Positions 24,877-34,097 are shown, counted from the first letter of the stretch. The stretch: 43,857 nt of DNA from an uncultured Acidobacteriota bacterium (GCA_900696665.1 CAADGY010000232.1:1-43857), one strand, 5' to 3'. Numbers and translations are program-made. The notes: generated from the sequence alone by a model not told the origin.

Positions 24877-25992
24877 ATGAATAGACGTGCTTTCTTGTAC
24901 ATCGCCGGCGCCGCGCCGCTGGCGCCGGCTACGCAGGAAATCCCCAAGTACCGCATCGTTTCAAAGTTCAAGCCGTCGGCCAATCCCGGTATGCCCGGGC
25001 GCTACCGCGGCCAAGTGGTGAACGTCCACGCGGAGGACTCCATCGACGTGAGTTCAGGCAAGGTAAATGCCGAGGTAGTCCGCGCAATGCTGGCGCGAGG
25101 CATGCAGGCGCTGACCGGCGATAAGGACGACCGCGACGCCTGGGCGCGCTTTATCACCTCCAAGGACGTCGTCGGGATAAAGGTGAACTGCTCGGGCGCA
25201 CCGAACATCATGTCCTCGCCGGAAGTCGTAGCCGGTATCGTGGAGAGATTGATGGCGGTTGGCGTCCCCGCGCGCCAGATCTATATCTATGAGCGGTTCC
25301 AGGGGCAGATGAGAAGTGTGGGCTATGAGAAATACGTGCCGGAAGGAGTGCAAATCACCGCGGCCGAGCAGGCGCGGGGCTCCATCCTCGGCTATGATCC
25401 GAACACCTACGTTGACGTGGATTTCTTCGGCGAAGATGACACGCGGTCCAATCTCGTCCGGCTGGTTGCCGAAAAGCTCACCAAGATCGTCAACGTCCCA
25501 AACCTGAAGGAGCACCAGGCATCCGGCGTCACAGGTTGTCTTAAGAATATTGCCTATGGCGACTTTTCGAACGTGGCCCGGTCGCACCGCTCGGAAAAGA
25601 CAAATACCTACTCTTTCATCGGGACCCTGGCTTCCGTAGAACCGCTGCCCTCCATTACTGTTTTAAACATAATGGACGGATTGCGTGCCGTTTGGCACGC
25701 GGGACCGTTCTCGATGGACCCGAGGTTCCGTTTCTTTCCCAAACGGATGATGTTCGGCACGGACCCGGTGGCGATGGATCGCCTTCTGATCGACGCCATC
25801 GAGGAGAAGAGAAAAGCGGAGGGGGCGCCTTCTATTTGGGACCGGTCGCCCGAAAGGGTAAAGAACGTGCGGCGGCCCGACAAGTCTGTGAATGCATTCA
25901 TCCGCGAACCCGGACACGTGGAATACGCGTCAAAACTGGGCCTGGGAGTATACGATATGGGCAAAATACGCCGGAAAGATATTGAGCTATGA
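24877..25992 (+). CDS. DUF362-domain protein with twin-arginine-type leader
   Basis: This 371-aa protein starts at ATG 24877 with GGAAG seven to eight bases before it. The leader NRRAFLYIAGAAPLAPA resembles a short Tat signal. DUF362 hallmarks include VVGIKVNCSGAP and KIVNVPNLKEHQASGVTGCLKNI, where single cysteines lie at the usual positions, then GLRAVWHAGPF and GTDPVAMDRLLID near the C terminus. DUF362 proteins are often iron-sulfur-associated, but this one lacks a ferredoxin cysteine cluster. Its stop overlaps the next gene by four bases (ATGA), so the two are co-translated. Confidence 0.83.
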   Translation: MNRRAFLYIAGAAPLAPATQEIPKYRIVSKFKPSANPGMPGRYRGQVVNVHAEDSIDVSSGKVNAEVVRAMLARGMQALTGDKDDRDAWARFITSKDVVGIKVNCSGAPNIMSSPEVVAGIVERLMAVGVPARQIYIYERFQGQMRSVGYEKYVPEGVQITAAEQARGSILGYDPNTYVDVDFFGEDDTRSNLVRLVAEKLTKIVNVPNLKEHQASGVTGCLKNIAYGDFSNVARSHRSEKTNTYSFIGTLASVEPLPSITVLNIMDGLRAVWHAGPFSMDPRFRFFPKRMMFGTDPVAMDRLLIDAIEEKRKAEGAPSIWDRSPERVKNVRRPDKSVNAFIREPGHVEYASKLGLGVYDMGKIRRKDIEL

Positions 25993-26915
25993 CACTGCTC
26001 TGTTTTGCGCTCCTGCCGGTGCTGTTTTGGGACCAAGGTCCCGAAACGGCGGATCAGTTGAAGGCCGCCGGCATCACCCGCGTGGCGGTCCCATCTTCAA
26101 TGGAGTCAGCCTGGAGAAAGCGTCTCGGCGTAGAGGTGCGCGGTGTTGATCCGGCCGGCGCAGTCCGGTTGCTGAAACCCGGCGTGCAATTTCGTGTAAA
26201 CGAAGCATCGGCCACGCGCAGCCCCTGGATCGACCTGAACGGCTGGCAATTTCTGCGGAACCCGCGAGGACACTTTTTCTACGAGGCTCCCGGGCCGTCC
26301 GCGGCGCTGGCGGCCGCTGAAGCGTTCGCCTACGGCGCGGACGCCATGGTGCACACCGACGCCGCCGGTCTGGAACCCTTGGGCCATATGCTCGCATTTC
26401 TCGAGCGTGTGGGCGATACAAAGCTGCCACCCGTGGCCGACATCGGTTTCATCGATGATCAATCCGATGAAGCGGGAGAGGTGATGAATCTCATGATGCG
26501 CCGGAACCTGCTGTTCCGGGTTGTTACCGCGCCGGATCCATCGCTGCCCCTGCACGTCGAAATCGGTTCTCCGAAGTTCCCGAAAGAGGAAGCGGCCGAC
26601 CCCAGTGAAATGGCGCAGAAAATTCGTCAGGCTCTTGGAGATAACGCGCGGTCAGTCAGGCTTTTCGGCAGTGAGGTGGTGATCGCGCGGCTCACGGGCA
26701 ACAGCAGCCGGCTGCGAGTCGAGTTGCTGAACTACGGGGGCGGACGGCGCGCGGCCAGTGTCCGTGTTCGCGTCCGCGGACACTATACCAAACCGGAATT
26801 GCGGGCATTCCGGCTTCCGGACGCCCGACTCGCGGACTTCGTCTCCACCAGCGACGCCACCGAGTTTACGCTGCCTGAGTTGGAGTATTATGCAGTAGTC
26901 GATCTCACCCGCTGA
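25989..26915 (+). CDS. Unrecognised 308-aa exported protein coupled to the DUF362 gene
   Basis: The family is not recognised. The ATG overlaps the DUF362 stop codon (ATGA). The N terminus (TLLCFALLPVLFWDQG) looks like a short signal peptide or anchor. The middle has strand/helix alternation (QLKAAGITRVAVP; AAAEAFAYGADAMVHTDAAG; LFRVVTAPDPSLPLHVEIG) reminiscent of a TIM-barrel or glycosidase-like fold. The last 80 residues are strand-rich (RLRVELLNYGG, ASVRVRVRGHY, FTLPELEYYAVVDL), as in C-terminal beta-sandwich domains of secreted enzymes. Its coupling to the DUF362 protein suggests a joint function. Confidence 0.65.
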   Translation: MTLLCFALLPVLFWDQGPETADQLKAAGITRVAVPSSMESAWRKRLGVEVRGVDPAGAVRLLKPGVQFRVNEASATRSPWIDLNGWQFLRNPRGHFFYEAPGPSAALAAAEAFAYGADAMVHTDAAGLEPLGHMLAFLERVGDTKLPPVADIGFIDDQSDEAGEVMNLMMRRNLLFRVVTAPDPSLPLHVEIGSPKFPKEEAADPSEMAQKIRQALGDNARSVRLFGSEVVIARLTGNSSRLRVELLNYGGGRRAASVRVRVRGHYTKPELRAFRLPDARLADFVSTSDATEFTLPELEYYAVVDLTR

Positions 26916-26941
26916 TACGAGCGGCAAGGGAGGAACGGCAC

Positions 26942-28540
26942 ATGTATGGCTTTCTGAGAAAGCGCCTCGGGCGCCGCGATTTGTTTCACGGCGGAGTGCT
27001 TGCGGCTTTCGGTGGTTTGTTTCGTCCTTCGGCCGGAGCAAGCGCTTCCGCCGCTGGATTGAAGTTAGGCTCGGATCTTTACCAGTCCATCGGCGTACGG
27101 CCCCTCATCAACGCCCGCGGCACTTTTACGATCATCAGCGGATCGCTCATGCTCCCTGAAGTACGCGCCGCGATGGTCGAAGCTTCTCAGCACCACGTCC
27201 ACATTGACGAACTAATGGACGCGATCGGAGCGCGGCTCGCGGAATTGACGAAAGCGGAATGGGGCATGGTGTCCTGCGGATGCGCGGCAGCGCTGACGCA
27301 CGCTACCGCGGCCTGTGTCGCGGGCGGCAATCCCGACCTGCATGTGCGCATTCCGAATCTGAGCGGATTTCCCAGGGACGAAGTCATTATCCCAAAGCAT
27401 TCCCGCAACGTATACGATGCGGCGGTGCGCTGTGTGGGCACGAAGATCCTCGAGGTGGGAACCGCGGAAGAGCTTGAAGCCGCCTTTGGCCCGAAAACCG
27501 CGATGATCTATATCCTTGCCGGCCCCCAGGCGGACTCCGGGCCGTTGTCGACACGCGCGATTGCTGATGCTGCGAAACAACGCAATGTGCCCGTGCTGGT
27601 GGATGCCGCCGCTGAAATTCTGACCGTGCCCAACGTGCATCTCGAAAACGGCGCCACTCTGGTAGCTTATAGCGGCGGCAAGTGCATTCGCGGTCCGCAG
27701 ACGGCAGGACTGCTGCTGGGCAGGAAGAGTCTGGTGCAGGCGGCATGGGTCCACAGTTCTCCACACCATGGCTTTGCGCGTTCGATGAAGATCGGCAAGG
27801 AAGAGGCCATGGGAATGCTCATGGCAGTCGAAATGTGGATGAAACGGGACCACAAGGCCGAATGGGAACAGTGGATGGCGCGGCTGGATCACGTGGCAAA
27901 ACGGCTATCGGGAATCGATGGTGTGACCACTTCGGTGCGCGAGCCCAAAGGGCTTTCCAATCGCACGCCCTTCCTCGTCATTAGTTGGGATTCTGCTCGC
28001 CTGGGCATCAGCGGGCGTGATGTTGCCCGGCATCTGCTCGATACGGAACCGCGTATTGCACTACCCACCGGCGGCGGCCGGGGCATGGGTGGCGGAACCC
28101 AAACCGGCGTCTCCGTCGTTCCGTACCAGATGTCGGCTGGTGACGAAAAGATTGTCGCAGACCGGCTGTATGCGACTCTCAAGAATCCCCCCAAGCACGA
28201 AGACCCGCCTGTCCGCCCGCCGGCCGCCGATCTCACGGGCCGCTGGAATGTTCATATCGACTACCTCGCTTCCGGTTCCGATCACGTTCTGTATCTGAAA
28301 CAGCAGGACGGCCGTATTGAGGGAACGCATCAGGGCGACTTCGTTTCACGCGACTTGGGCGGATCGATCAGCGGTGACGAAGTACGCTTGTTCAGCGCTT
28401 ACACGGAGCGCCATGGCGATTCGCTCATGTTTCAGTTCACGGGCAAAGTCGCCGGTGACAGTATTTCTGGAACGCTCGATATGGGCGAGTACCTTCAGGC
28501 GCGGTGGACGGCAAAAAGACATGAGTTCCGGAGAAGATAA
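26942..28540 (+). CDS. Exported SelA-like PLP enzyme with C-terminal beta domain
   Basis: The central 370 residues are a fold-type I PLP protein of the SelA/DgaE-like group. They show SCGCAAALTHATAACVAGG near the cofactor phosphate site, LVDAAAEI with the pyridine-binding aspartate, and the lysine in YSGGKCIRGPQTAG (Lys247). Relatives include D-glucosaminate-6-phosphate ammonia lyase. The leader has twin arginines (GRRDLFHGGVLAAFGG), indicating Tat export. About 95 extra residues at the C terminus (from DLTGRWNVHIDYL) form a strand-rich, lipocalin-like domain not found in the basic family. A GGGAGGA ribosome site precedes the ATG. The amidohydrolase follows after three bases. Confidence 0.78.
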   Translation: MYGFLRKRLGRRDLFHGGVLAAFGGLFRPSAGASASAAGLKLGSDLYQSIGVRPLINARGTFTIISGSLMLPEVRAAMVEASQHHVHIDELMDAIGARLAELTKAEWGMVSCGCAAALTHATAACVAGGNPDLHVRIPNLSGFPRDEVIIPKHSRNVYDAAVRCVGTKILEVGTAEELEAAFGPKTAMIYILAGPQADSGPLSTRAIADAAKQRNVPVLVDAAAEILTVPNVHLENGATLVAYSGGKCIRGPQTAGLLLGRKSLVQAAWVHSSPHHGFARSMKIGKEEAMGMLMAVEMWMKRDHKAEWEQWMARLDHVAKRLSGIDGVTTSVREPKGLSNRTPFLVISWDSARLGISGRDVARHLLDTEPRIALPTGGGRGMGGGTQTGVSVVPYQMSAGDEKIVADRLYATLKNPPKHEDPPVRPPAADLTGRWNVHIDYLASGSDHVLYLKQQDGRIEGTHQGDFVSRDLGGSISGDEVRLFSAYTERHGDSLMFQFTGKVAGDSISGTLDMGEYLQARWTAKRHEFRRR

Positions 28541-28543
28541 CAA

Positions 28544-29875
28544 ATGGCACTAAGGCTGAGAACGGTCACGGGAGTCCTGGCGCTCCTTATCGCAGGCGGC
28601 GCATACGCGCAGGCGCAGAAATACGATCTACTGCTCAAGGGCGGTCACGTAATCGATCCCAAAAACAAATTGAGTGCGGTGCGGGACGTTGCCATCGCCG
28701 GCGGACGCATCGCCCTGGTGGCGGAAAAGATCGACCCTTCGGAGGCGTTCAAGTCCGTCGATGTCTCCGGACTCTACGTTACGCCCGGTCTGGTGGACAT
28801 TCATGTACACGTTTATACGGGAACGGGAGAGCCGCATTCTTACGCCGGTGACAACAGCGTTTATCCGGATGGCTTCACCTTCCGCGTGGGCGTAACGACG
28901 GTGGCCGATGCGGGCGGCGCGGGCTGGCGCAATTTCTCCGATTTCAAGGAACGGGTGATCGACCGCTCCAGAACTCGCGTGCTCTCGTTTTTGAACATCG
29001 TGGGCCACGGCATGCGCGGCGGCAGGTACGAGCAGAATCTCCAGGATATGGAGGCGAAGCCTGCCGCCGAGATGGCTCTCAGCCATAAAGATTTGATCGT
29101 TGGCATCAAGACCGCGCACTATGCCGGCCCCGATTGGACGCCGGTGGAAAACGCCGTAAAGGCGGGCACCATCGCCAATATCCCGGTGATGGTCGATTTC
29201 GGATCGAACAAGCCGGAACGGCCCATCAGCGTTTTGTTGACGGAAAAACTCCGGCCCGGCGACATTTACACACACGTCTACTCCGGCTTGCGCGACGAAC
29301 AACTGGAATCCGGAGCAATCAATCCCGCTCTGATTGAGGGCCGCAAGCGGGGCGTTATTTTCGATGTGGGGCACGGCGGCGGCAGCTTTTTGTGGCGCGT
29401 CGCGGTTCCCCTGGTAAAGAGCGGATTTCTGCCGGACTCCATCTCCACCGATCTGCACATCGGCAGCATGAACACGGGCATGAAGGACATGCTGAATGTC
29501 ATGGACAAGTTCCTCGCGATGGGTATGAAGCTGGATGACGTCATTCTGCGCTCGACCTGGAATCCTGCACGCGAGATCAAGCGCGAAGAACTGGGCCACC
29601 TTTCGCCCGGCGCTCTCGCCGACATCGCCGTGCTGCGTCTCCAAAAGGGAAATTTCGGATTCATCGACATGTACGGCGCGCGCATGAATGGATCGCAAAA
29701 ACTGCTCTGCGAGCTCACGCTTCGGGACGGAAAGATCGTGTACGACCTGAACGGAATCGCGCGGCCCGATTGGACCACCCTTCCTAAAGATTACCGGGCC
29801 ACGGGAGATCCCAGGTGGGACGCTTACGCGCCGCGTGGACGAAGGCCTCGTCCGGCGGGACGAACCACGCGTTGA
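28544..29875 (+). CDS. Exported amidohydrolase/deacetylase-family metallohydrolase
   Basis: This 443-aa protein has a signal peptide (VLALLIAGGAYAQAQ). The amidohydrolase core shows the metal-binding HVH at residues 87-89 (GLVDIHVHVYTG), a likely carbamylated lysine in VGIKTAHYAG, a histidine in YTHVYSG and an aspartate in ISTDLHIGS. It belongs to the dihydroorotase-like branch that is frequently paired with SelA-like PLP enzymes, as here, where only three bases separate the genes. In characterised pairs the amidohydrolase deacylates a D-amino compound that the PLP enzyme then breaks down. The extracytoplasmic location of both is inferred from their signals. Confidence 0.85.
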   Translation: MALRLRTVTGVLALLIAGGAYAQAQKYDLLLKGGHVIDPKNKLSAVRDVAIAGGRIALVAEKIDPSEAFKSVDVSGLYVTPGLVDIHVHVYTGTGEPHSYAGDNSVYPDGFTFRVGVTTVADAGGAGWRNFSDFKERVIDRSRTRVLSFLNIVGHGMRGGRYEQNLQDMEAKPAAEMALSHKDLIVGIKTAHYAGPDWTPVENAVKAGTIANIPVMVDFGSNKPERPISVLLTEKLRPGDIYTHVYSGLRDEQLESGAINPALIEGRKRGVIFDVGHGGGSFLWRVAVPLVKSGFLPDSISTDLHIGSMNTGMKDMLNVMDKFLAMGMKLDDVILRSTWNPAREIKREELGHLSPGALADIAVLRLQKGNFGFIDMYGARMNGSQKLLCELTLRDGKIVYDLNGIARPDWTTLPKDYRATGDPRWDAYAPRGRRPRPAGRTTR

Positions 29876-29947
29876 GCGGGGTTCTTAGCGGGTACTTCGC
29901 GGCGCCCTGGAATTCGGTTGTTCAGAGTTAGTTCAAACACGACCGGC

Positions 29948-30874
29948 TCACGGAACTGTGAAGTCGTGGGGTAATTTCTGTTTGAGCTTCAATACCGGCG
30001 CAAACAGGTCGCCGCACTCGTCAAGCCGCGCCAGTGCGGACTCGGGATCGAAGTACAGCGAATCCGAATCCTTCTTCTTCATCGCCAGGCTTAGCTCTTC
30101 CCAGTCTACGGGAAGCGAAACAAACGGACGGTCGTGTTTCGCCCGCAGGGAATAAACGCTAACGGTAGTCTTGTGCTCCGCGTTCTGGCTCCAGTCGATA
30201 AACACCTTGCCGCGGCGCGCCTCTTTCGCCATTTCCGCGATGATGAAGTCCCTGTGGCCGCTCTCCAGATACCGCGCTACCATGTGTGCAAACGGTTGTG
30301 TTACGTCGTAGGTCACGAGAGTGTTGAGTGGCACATATACCTGAATGCCTTTTGAGCCTGACACCTTTGGAAAGGCCTGAAGCCCGAGTTCATCGAGCAC
30401 TTCCTTCAGCAGAAAGGCCGCCCTTGCGCATTCGAGCACGCCTGTGCCCTCCCCCGGGTCGAGATCGAACACCACCGTCCCGGGCCTGTCGAGATGCGGA
30501 ACCTTATGCAAAAAAGGATGCAATTCGAGACTGGCGAGATTCTCGCACCAGACGAGCGCCGGGAGATCGTTAATCAGAATATACCGGATATCCGGTTTGC
30601 CGGTTCGTCTCGGTACAGGGAAGGTCTTCACCCATTCCGGCGTGAATCGGGGCGCATTCTTTTCAAAGAAAAACTCGCCCTGCACACCATCCGGGTATCG
30701 TTTCATTGTGACCGGCCGCTGCTTCAGATGCGGCAAAAGATAGCGCGAGGCCCGGATGTAGTAGTCGATGACCTGAGCCTTCGTAAAATTGTCAGCGGGA
30801 TAGAGAATCTTATCCAGGTTGGTCACCGGGACCTGCCGGTCTTTAACCTTCAAGACTTGTTTACGGGCCGGCAT
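29948..30874 (-). CDS. LigD-type polymerase/primase domain protein (stand-alone)
   Basis: This is a 308-aa archaeo-eukaryotic primase-like polymerase domain as found in bacterial NHEJ ligase LigD. It starts TNLDKILYPADNFTKAQVIDYY. It carries the catalytic aspartates in VVFDLDPGEG (Asp137, Asp139), the SGSKGIQVYVPL strand and FIDWSQNAEHKTTVSVYSLR, all typical of the domain. There is no fused ligase or phosphoesterase domain, and no Ku gene is in the window. It lies 35 bases downstream of the isoaspartyl methyltransferase on the same strand. It converges on the amidohydrolase gene. Confidence 0.88.
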   Translation of the reverse strand: MPARKQVLKVKDRQVPVTNLDKILYPADNFTKAQVIDYYIRASRYLLPHLKQRPVTMKRYPDGVQGEFFFEKNAPRFTPEWVKTFPVPRRTGKPDIRYILINDLPALVWCENLASLELHPFLHKVPHLDRPGTVVFDLDPGEGTGVLECARAAFLLKEVLDELGLQAFPKVSGSKGIQVYVPLNTLVTYDVTQPFAHMVARYLESGHRDFIIAEMAKEARRGKVFIDWSQNAEHKTTVSVYSLRAKHDRPFVSLPVDWEELSLAMKKKDSDSLYFDPESALARLDECGDLFAPVLKLKQKLPHDFTVP

Positions 30875-30909
30875 ATGACCTGGAGTGCCGCCTGTGCTGG
30901 CAACGGCTC

Positions 30910-31599
30910 TTAGTTGTTCGTTACCATCGGAACAAAACGCACTGGAAACACCGTTCGGCGCTTCAGCTTCCCGTCCCGTCCCTTATCTACGACGACAAGC
31001 TCCTGATTCAAAGGAGAGCTGCCGACGGGAGCAACTAGCTTCCCACCGGGTACGAGCTGGTCGAACAGCGCCTGTGGAATCTCCGGCGGCGCGGCGGTCA
31101 GGATAATACGGTCGAACGGAGCCTTCTCCGGCCATCCCTTGTACCCGTCGCCATAGCGGACGGACACATTCGAACAGCCGGTCTGGCGCAGCGTGAGGGC
31201 AGCTGATTTCGCAAGGTCCTCGACGATCTCCATGCTAAAGACTTCCCTTACGAGGGGGGAAAGAACAGCCGCCTGGTAGCCGGACCCCGTCCCAATTTCA
31301 AGCACCCTGTGCCCAGGCTCGACGTCCAGCAACTCCGTCATTGCGGCAACGATATAAGGTTGCGAAATCGTCTGCCCGAAGCCGATCGGCAGCGGGGTAT
31401 CTTCGTAAGCGTGCGAACGCAGTTTCTCCGGAACGAATAGATGCCGTGGCGTGTCCCGCATCGCCTTCAACACCTGCGCATCTCTGACGCCGCGAGCCTG
31501 TATCTGATGTTTGACCATACGCTCCCTGCTTTCGGTGAAGCCGTCCGGGCCGCTCACCAGGAGAACGATCGATACCGTTGCAACCACGAGGTTCCCCAT
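30910..31599 (-). CDS. pcm: Protein-L-isoaspartate O-methyltransferase with N-terminal leader
   Basis: Pcm repairs isoaspartyl residues in aged proteins using S-adenosylmethionine. The 229-aa sequence contains RERMVKHQIQARGVRD, PRHLFVP, the substrate loop PIGFGQTISQPYIVA and the SAM site VLEIGTGSGYQAAVL. The first 20 residues (NLVVATVSIVLLVSG) are hydrophobic and precede the normal family start, so the protein may be exported or membrane-anchored. A GAGGT lies immediately before the ATG. LigD-pol follows on the same strand. Confidence 0.9.
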   Translation of the reverse strand: MGNLVVATVSIVLLVSGPDGFTESRERMVKHQIQARGVRDAQVLKAMRDTPRHLFVPEKLRSHAYEDTPLPIGFGQTISQPYIVAAMTELLDVEPGHRVLEIGTGSGYQAAVLSPLVREVFSMEIVEDLAKSAALTLRQTGCSNVSVRYGDGYKGWPEKAPFDRIILTAAPPEIPQALFDQLVPGGKLVAPVGSSPLNQELVVVDKGRDGKLKRRTVFPVRFVPMVTNN

Positions 31600-31766
31600 A
31601 CCTCAATGGTAGGCGGTTCGGGTGTCAAGAACCAGCGGTCGCTGCACAAACACCGGAAAGAAGCGCGTAGTTCTCACGGATTGTTCAACGGCTTCATCCC
31701 ATGCGGGCGATCGGCCGGCGTACAATGTGCAAGGTGGGACCAGCAAAAACCGGCCGTATACGCTCT

Positions 31767-33155
31767 ATGCCAGAGAAGCCCGCAGCGCTTGTCCGCCAGC
31801 TCGGAATCGTCAGCGCCGCCGCCCTGGTGATATCGAACATGGTCGGGACAGGCATCTTCACCGCCAGTGGTTTTCTAGCCGCAGATCTCGGTTCTCCATC
31901 GCTCATCCTGATCATCTGGACGGTGGGCGCCCTATTCGCTTTAGCCGGTGCGCTCTGTTATTCGGAATTGGGGATTAATTTTCCAAGCTCCGGCGGCGAA
32001 TACGTATATCTTACCCGCGCTTACGGCCCGACATGGGGTTTCATGACCGGCTGGATCTCGTTCTTCGCCGGATTCTCGGCGCCGATTGCAGCCGCCTCGT
32101 TGGCCTTCTCCGACTACGTGGGCTATTTCATCCCGGGAGCGCAGCAGGCAAACGCGCAGTTCACGCTCGGCTCCGGCGCCTGGTCGCTGAAGGTTGGAGG
32201 AGCACAGTTCGTCGCCTCCGCGCTAATCGTCGTCTTCACCCTGCTGAATATCTTCGGGATTGGACGTGTCGCAAAAATTCAAAATGTCCTCACCGCGATA
32301 AAGGTGCTGGTCATCATCGGACTCGTGGGTCTCGGGTTCCTCATTGGCACCGGAAGCTGGTCACACTTCTCCATGGAGGCGGTGCGTACATCAACACGTT
32401 CCCTGCCAGCGCAATTCGCTGTCAGCCTGTTCTGGATTTACGTCTCCTACAGCGGGTGGAACGCAGCTACCTACATCGCGGAGGAACTGAAACGGCCCGA
32501 GCGGACTTTGCCGGTCGCGCTCACTGTAGGAACCCTGCTGGTCGCGGCCATGTTCATCGCGATGAACGTGGTATTTATCTATGCAACTCCTCTCGAAACG
32601 ATGAAAGGTGTGGTGGCCGTCGGCTCCCTGGCAGCTTCCCATTTATTTGGGCCCGGCATCGCGGGCGCGTTTAGCGCACTGATGGCGCTGTCGCTGATGT
32701 CGACTGTAAACGCCATGGTCACGGTGGGTCCCCGCGTATACTACGCCATGGCGAAGAACGGAGCGTTTCTACCGGCCGCCGCGAAAGTGGACAGCAGGTG
32801 GCACACTCCCGTGGTCGCGATTCTATGCCAGGGCGCTTGTGCGGTGGTGATGACCCTGACGCCGTTCCGCGATCTTATGATTTACATCGGATTTCTCCTG
32901 AACTTCTTCGCGGTGATGTCTGTGGCCTCGCTGTTCATTTTCCGCAGAAAGCCGGGATGGCAGAAACTCCGCGTAGTGAGCTTCGCGTTTCCACTCATTC
33001 CGCTTTTGTTCGTCTTGGTGGGCGCGTGGATGACAATCTTCGGATTGACGCTCCAGCCGAAGATCGCCGTCGCGGCTATTGTCACGATTGCGACGGGCGC
33101 GCTGGTGTATCACTTCCGTCTTCGCTCGTCCACGCACGCGAGTTCACACGTCTAA
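31767..33155 (+). CDS. APC-family amino acid permease
   Basis: This is a 462-aa polytopic membrane protein with about twelve hydrophobic segments. The first helix carries the substrate-binding signature VISNMVGTGIFTASGF. The second region reads CYSELGINFPSSGGEYVYLTR, and the later segment has YVSYSGWNAATYIAEELKRPER, all typical of the amino acid-polyamine-organocation superfamily (LAT-like). The start at 31767 is chosen because the family similarity begins just after it; ATG 31725 is in frame but overlaps a possible -10 (TACAAT). folD follows after 17 bases. The substrate is not predictable. Confidence 0.88.
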   Translation: MPEKPAALVRQLGIVSAAALVISNMVGTGIFTASGFLAADLGSPSLILIIWTVGALFALAGALCYSELGINFPSSGGEYVYLTRAYGPTWGFMTGWISFFAGFSAPIAAASLAFSDYVGYFIPGAQQANAQFTLGSGAWSLKVGGAQFVASALIVVFTLLNIFGIGRVAKIQNVLTAIKVLVIIGLVGLGFLIGTGSWSHFSMEAVRTSTRSLPAQFAVSLFWIYVSYSGWNAATYIAEELKRPERTLPVALTVGTLLVAAMFIAMNVVFIYATPLETMKGVVAVGSLAASHLFGPGIAGAFSALMALSLMSTVNAMVTVGPRVYYAMAKNGAFLPAAAKVDSRWHTPVVAILCQGACAVVMTLTPFRDLMIYIGFLLNFFAVMSVASLFIFRRKPGWQKLRVVSFAFPLIPLLFVLVGAWMTIFGLTLQPKIAVAAIVTIATGALVYHFRLRSSTHASSHV

Positions 33156-33172
33156 ATAGCTTCGCTGGCAAA

Positions 33173-34093
33173 ATGGCAAGAATACTCGATGGAAAGTGGG
33201 TACGTGACCAAATATTGAAGGACTGTGTTTCTCGGATAGAGCGGCTATCCGCGGCCGGGAGACCTCCGGGATTGGCTGTCGTGCTCGTTGGAAACGACGC
33301 GGCATCCGAAATTTACGTCCGCAATAAAGTGAAAACCTCGGGGGATCTCGGCATTTATAGCGAGAAGCTGACGCCGTCCGCCTCGGTCACAACCGAAGAG
33401 CTGCTGGAGATCGTAGAAGGCCTCAATGCCCGGGCCGACATCGATGGGATTCTGGTACAGATGCCGCTACCCGCGCAAGTCGATTCCTCGCGGGTGCTGC
33501 TGGCTGTCGATCCGGAGAAGGACGTCGATGGCTTTCATCCACTGAACGTGGGCAATCTGGTCACAAACCGTCCGGGACCGCGCCCGTGTACTCCCTCCGG
33601 CATCATGGAAATGTTGCGCCGTTACGATATTCCCATCAAGGGGAAACGTGCGGTCGTCGTGGGCCGGAGCGATATCGTCGGCAAGCCGATGGCGATGATG
33701 CTTCTGCATGCGCATGCCACCGTGACGATCTGCCATTCTCGTACGTCTGATCTTCAGGGGGAGTGTCGCCGGGCCGACATCCTGGTGGGCGCCATCGGAC
33801 GCCCGGCGCTGCTCACCGCCGATTTCATCAAGCCCGGAGCGACCGTGATCGATGTCGGGATGAACCGGATCACTGATGCCGCAACCGCGCGGTCGGTGCT
33901 GGCGGGGGCTACGGAGAAACTGGCGGAGTTCGATCGTAAAGGCGCGGTGCTGACCGGCGACGTTCATCCCGGCGATGTAGCGCGTACGGCAGGCGCCTAC
34001 ACGCCGGTGCCTGGCGGCGTGGGGCCCCTGACGATTGCAATGCTGATGGTGAACACGATCGATGCCGCGGAACGGCGCAGGGGGATCGGGTAA
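33173..34093 (+). CDS. folD: Methylene-tetrahydrofolate dehydrogenase / cyclohydrolase
   Basis: FolD interconverts 5,10-methylene-, methenyl- and 10-formyl-tetrahydrofolate. The 306-aa product shows the catalytic lysine in YVRNKVKTSGDLGI (Lys52), GILVQMPLP, DVDGFHPLN, the PCTPSGIMEML loop and the NADP-binding VVGRSDIVGKPMAMMLL. The C-terminal PVPGGVGPLTIAMLM closes the fold. The frame is open far upstream inside the permease gene, but the true start is ATG 33173. coaE begins four bases after the stop, so permease, folD, coaE and htrA form a likely transcript. Confidence 0.95.
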   Translation: MARILDGKWVRDQILKDCVSRIERLSAAGRPPGLAVVLVGNDAASEIYVRNKVKTSGDLGIYSEKLTPSASVTTEELLEIVEGLNARADIDGILVQMPLPAQVDSSRVLLAVDPEKDVDGFHPLNVGNLVTNRPGPRPCTPSGIMEMLRRYDIPIKGKRAVVVGRSDIVGKPMAMMLLHAHATVTICHSRTSDLQGECRRADILVGAIGRPALLTADFIKPGATVIDVGMNRITDAATARSVLAGATEKLAEFDRKGAVLTGDVHPGDVARTAGAYTPVPGGVGPLTIAMLMVNTIDAAERRRGIG

Positions 34094-34097
34094 TCGG

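Noticed and set aside
25690-25712. TGGCACG stretch resembling a sigma-54 -24 element
   Set aside because: No TTGC-type -12 element follows at the right spacing, and it lies within the DUF362 coding sequence.
32798-33172. Upstream extension of the folD frame inside the permease gene
   Set aside because: The extension is an out-of-frame reading of the permease. FolD signatures start right after ATG 33173.
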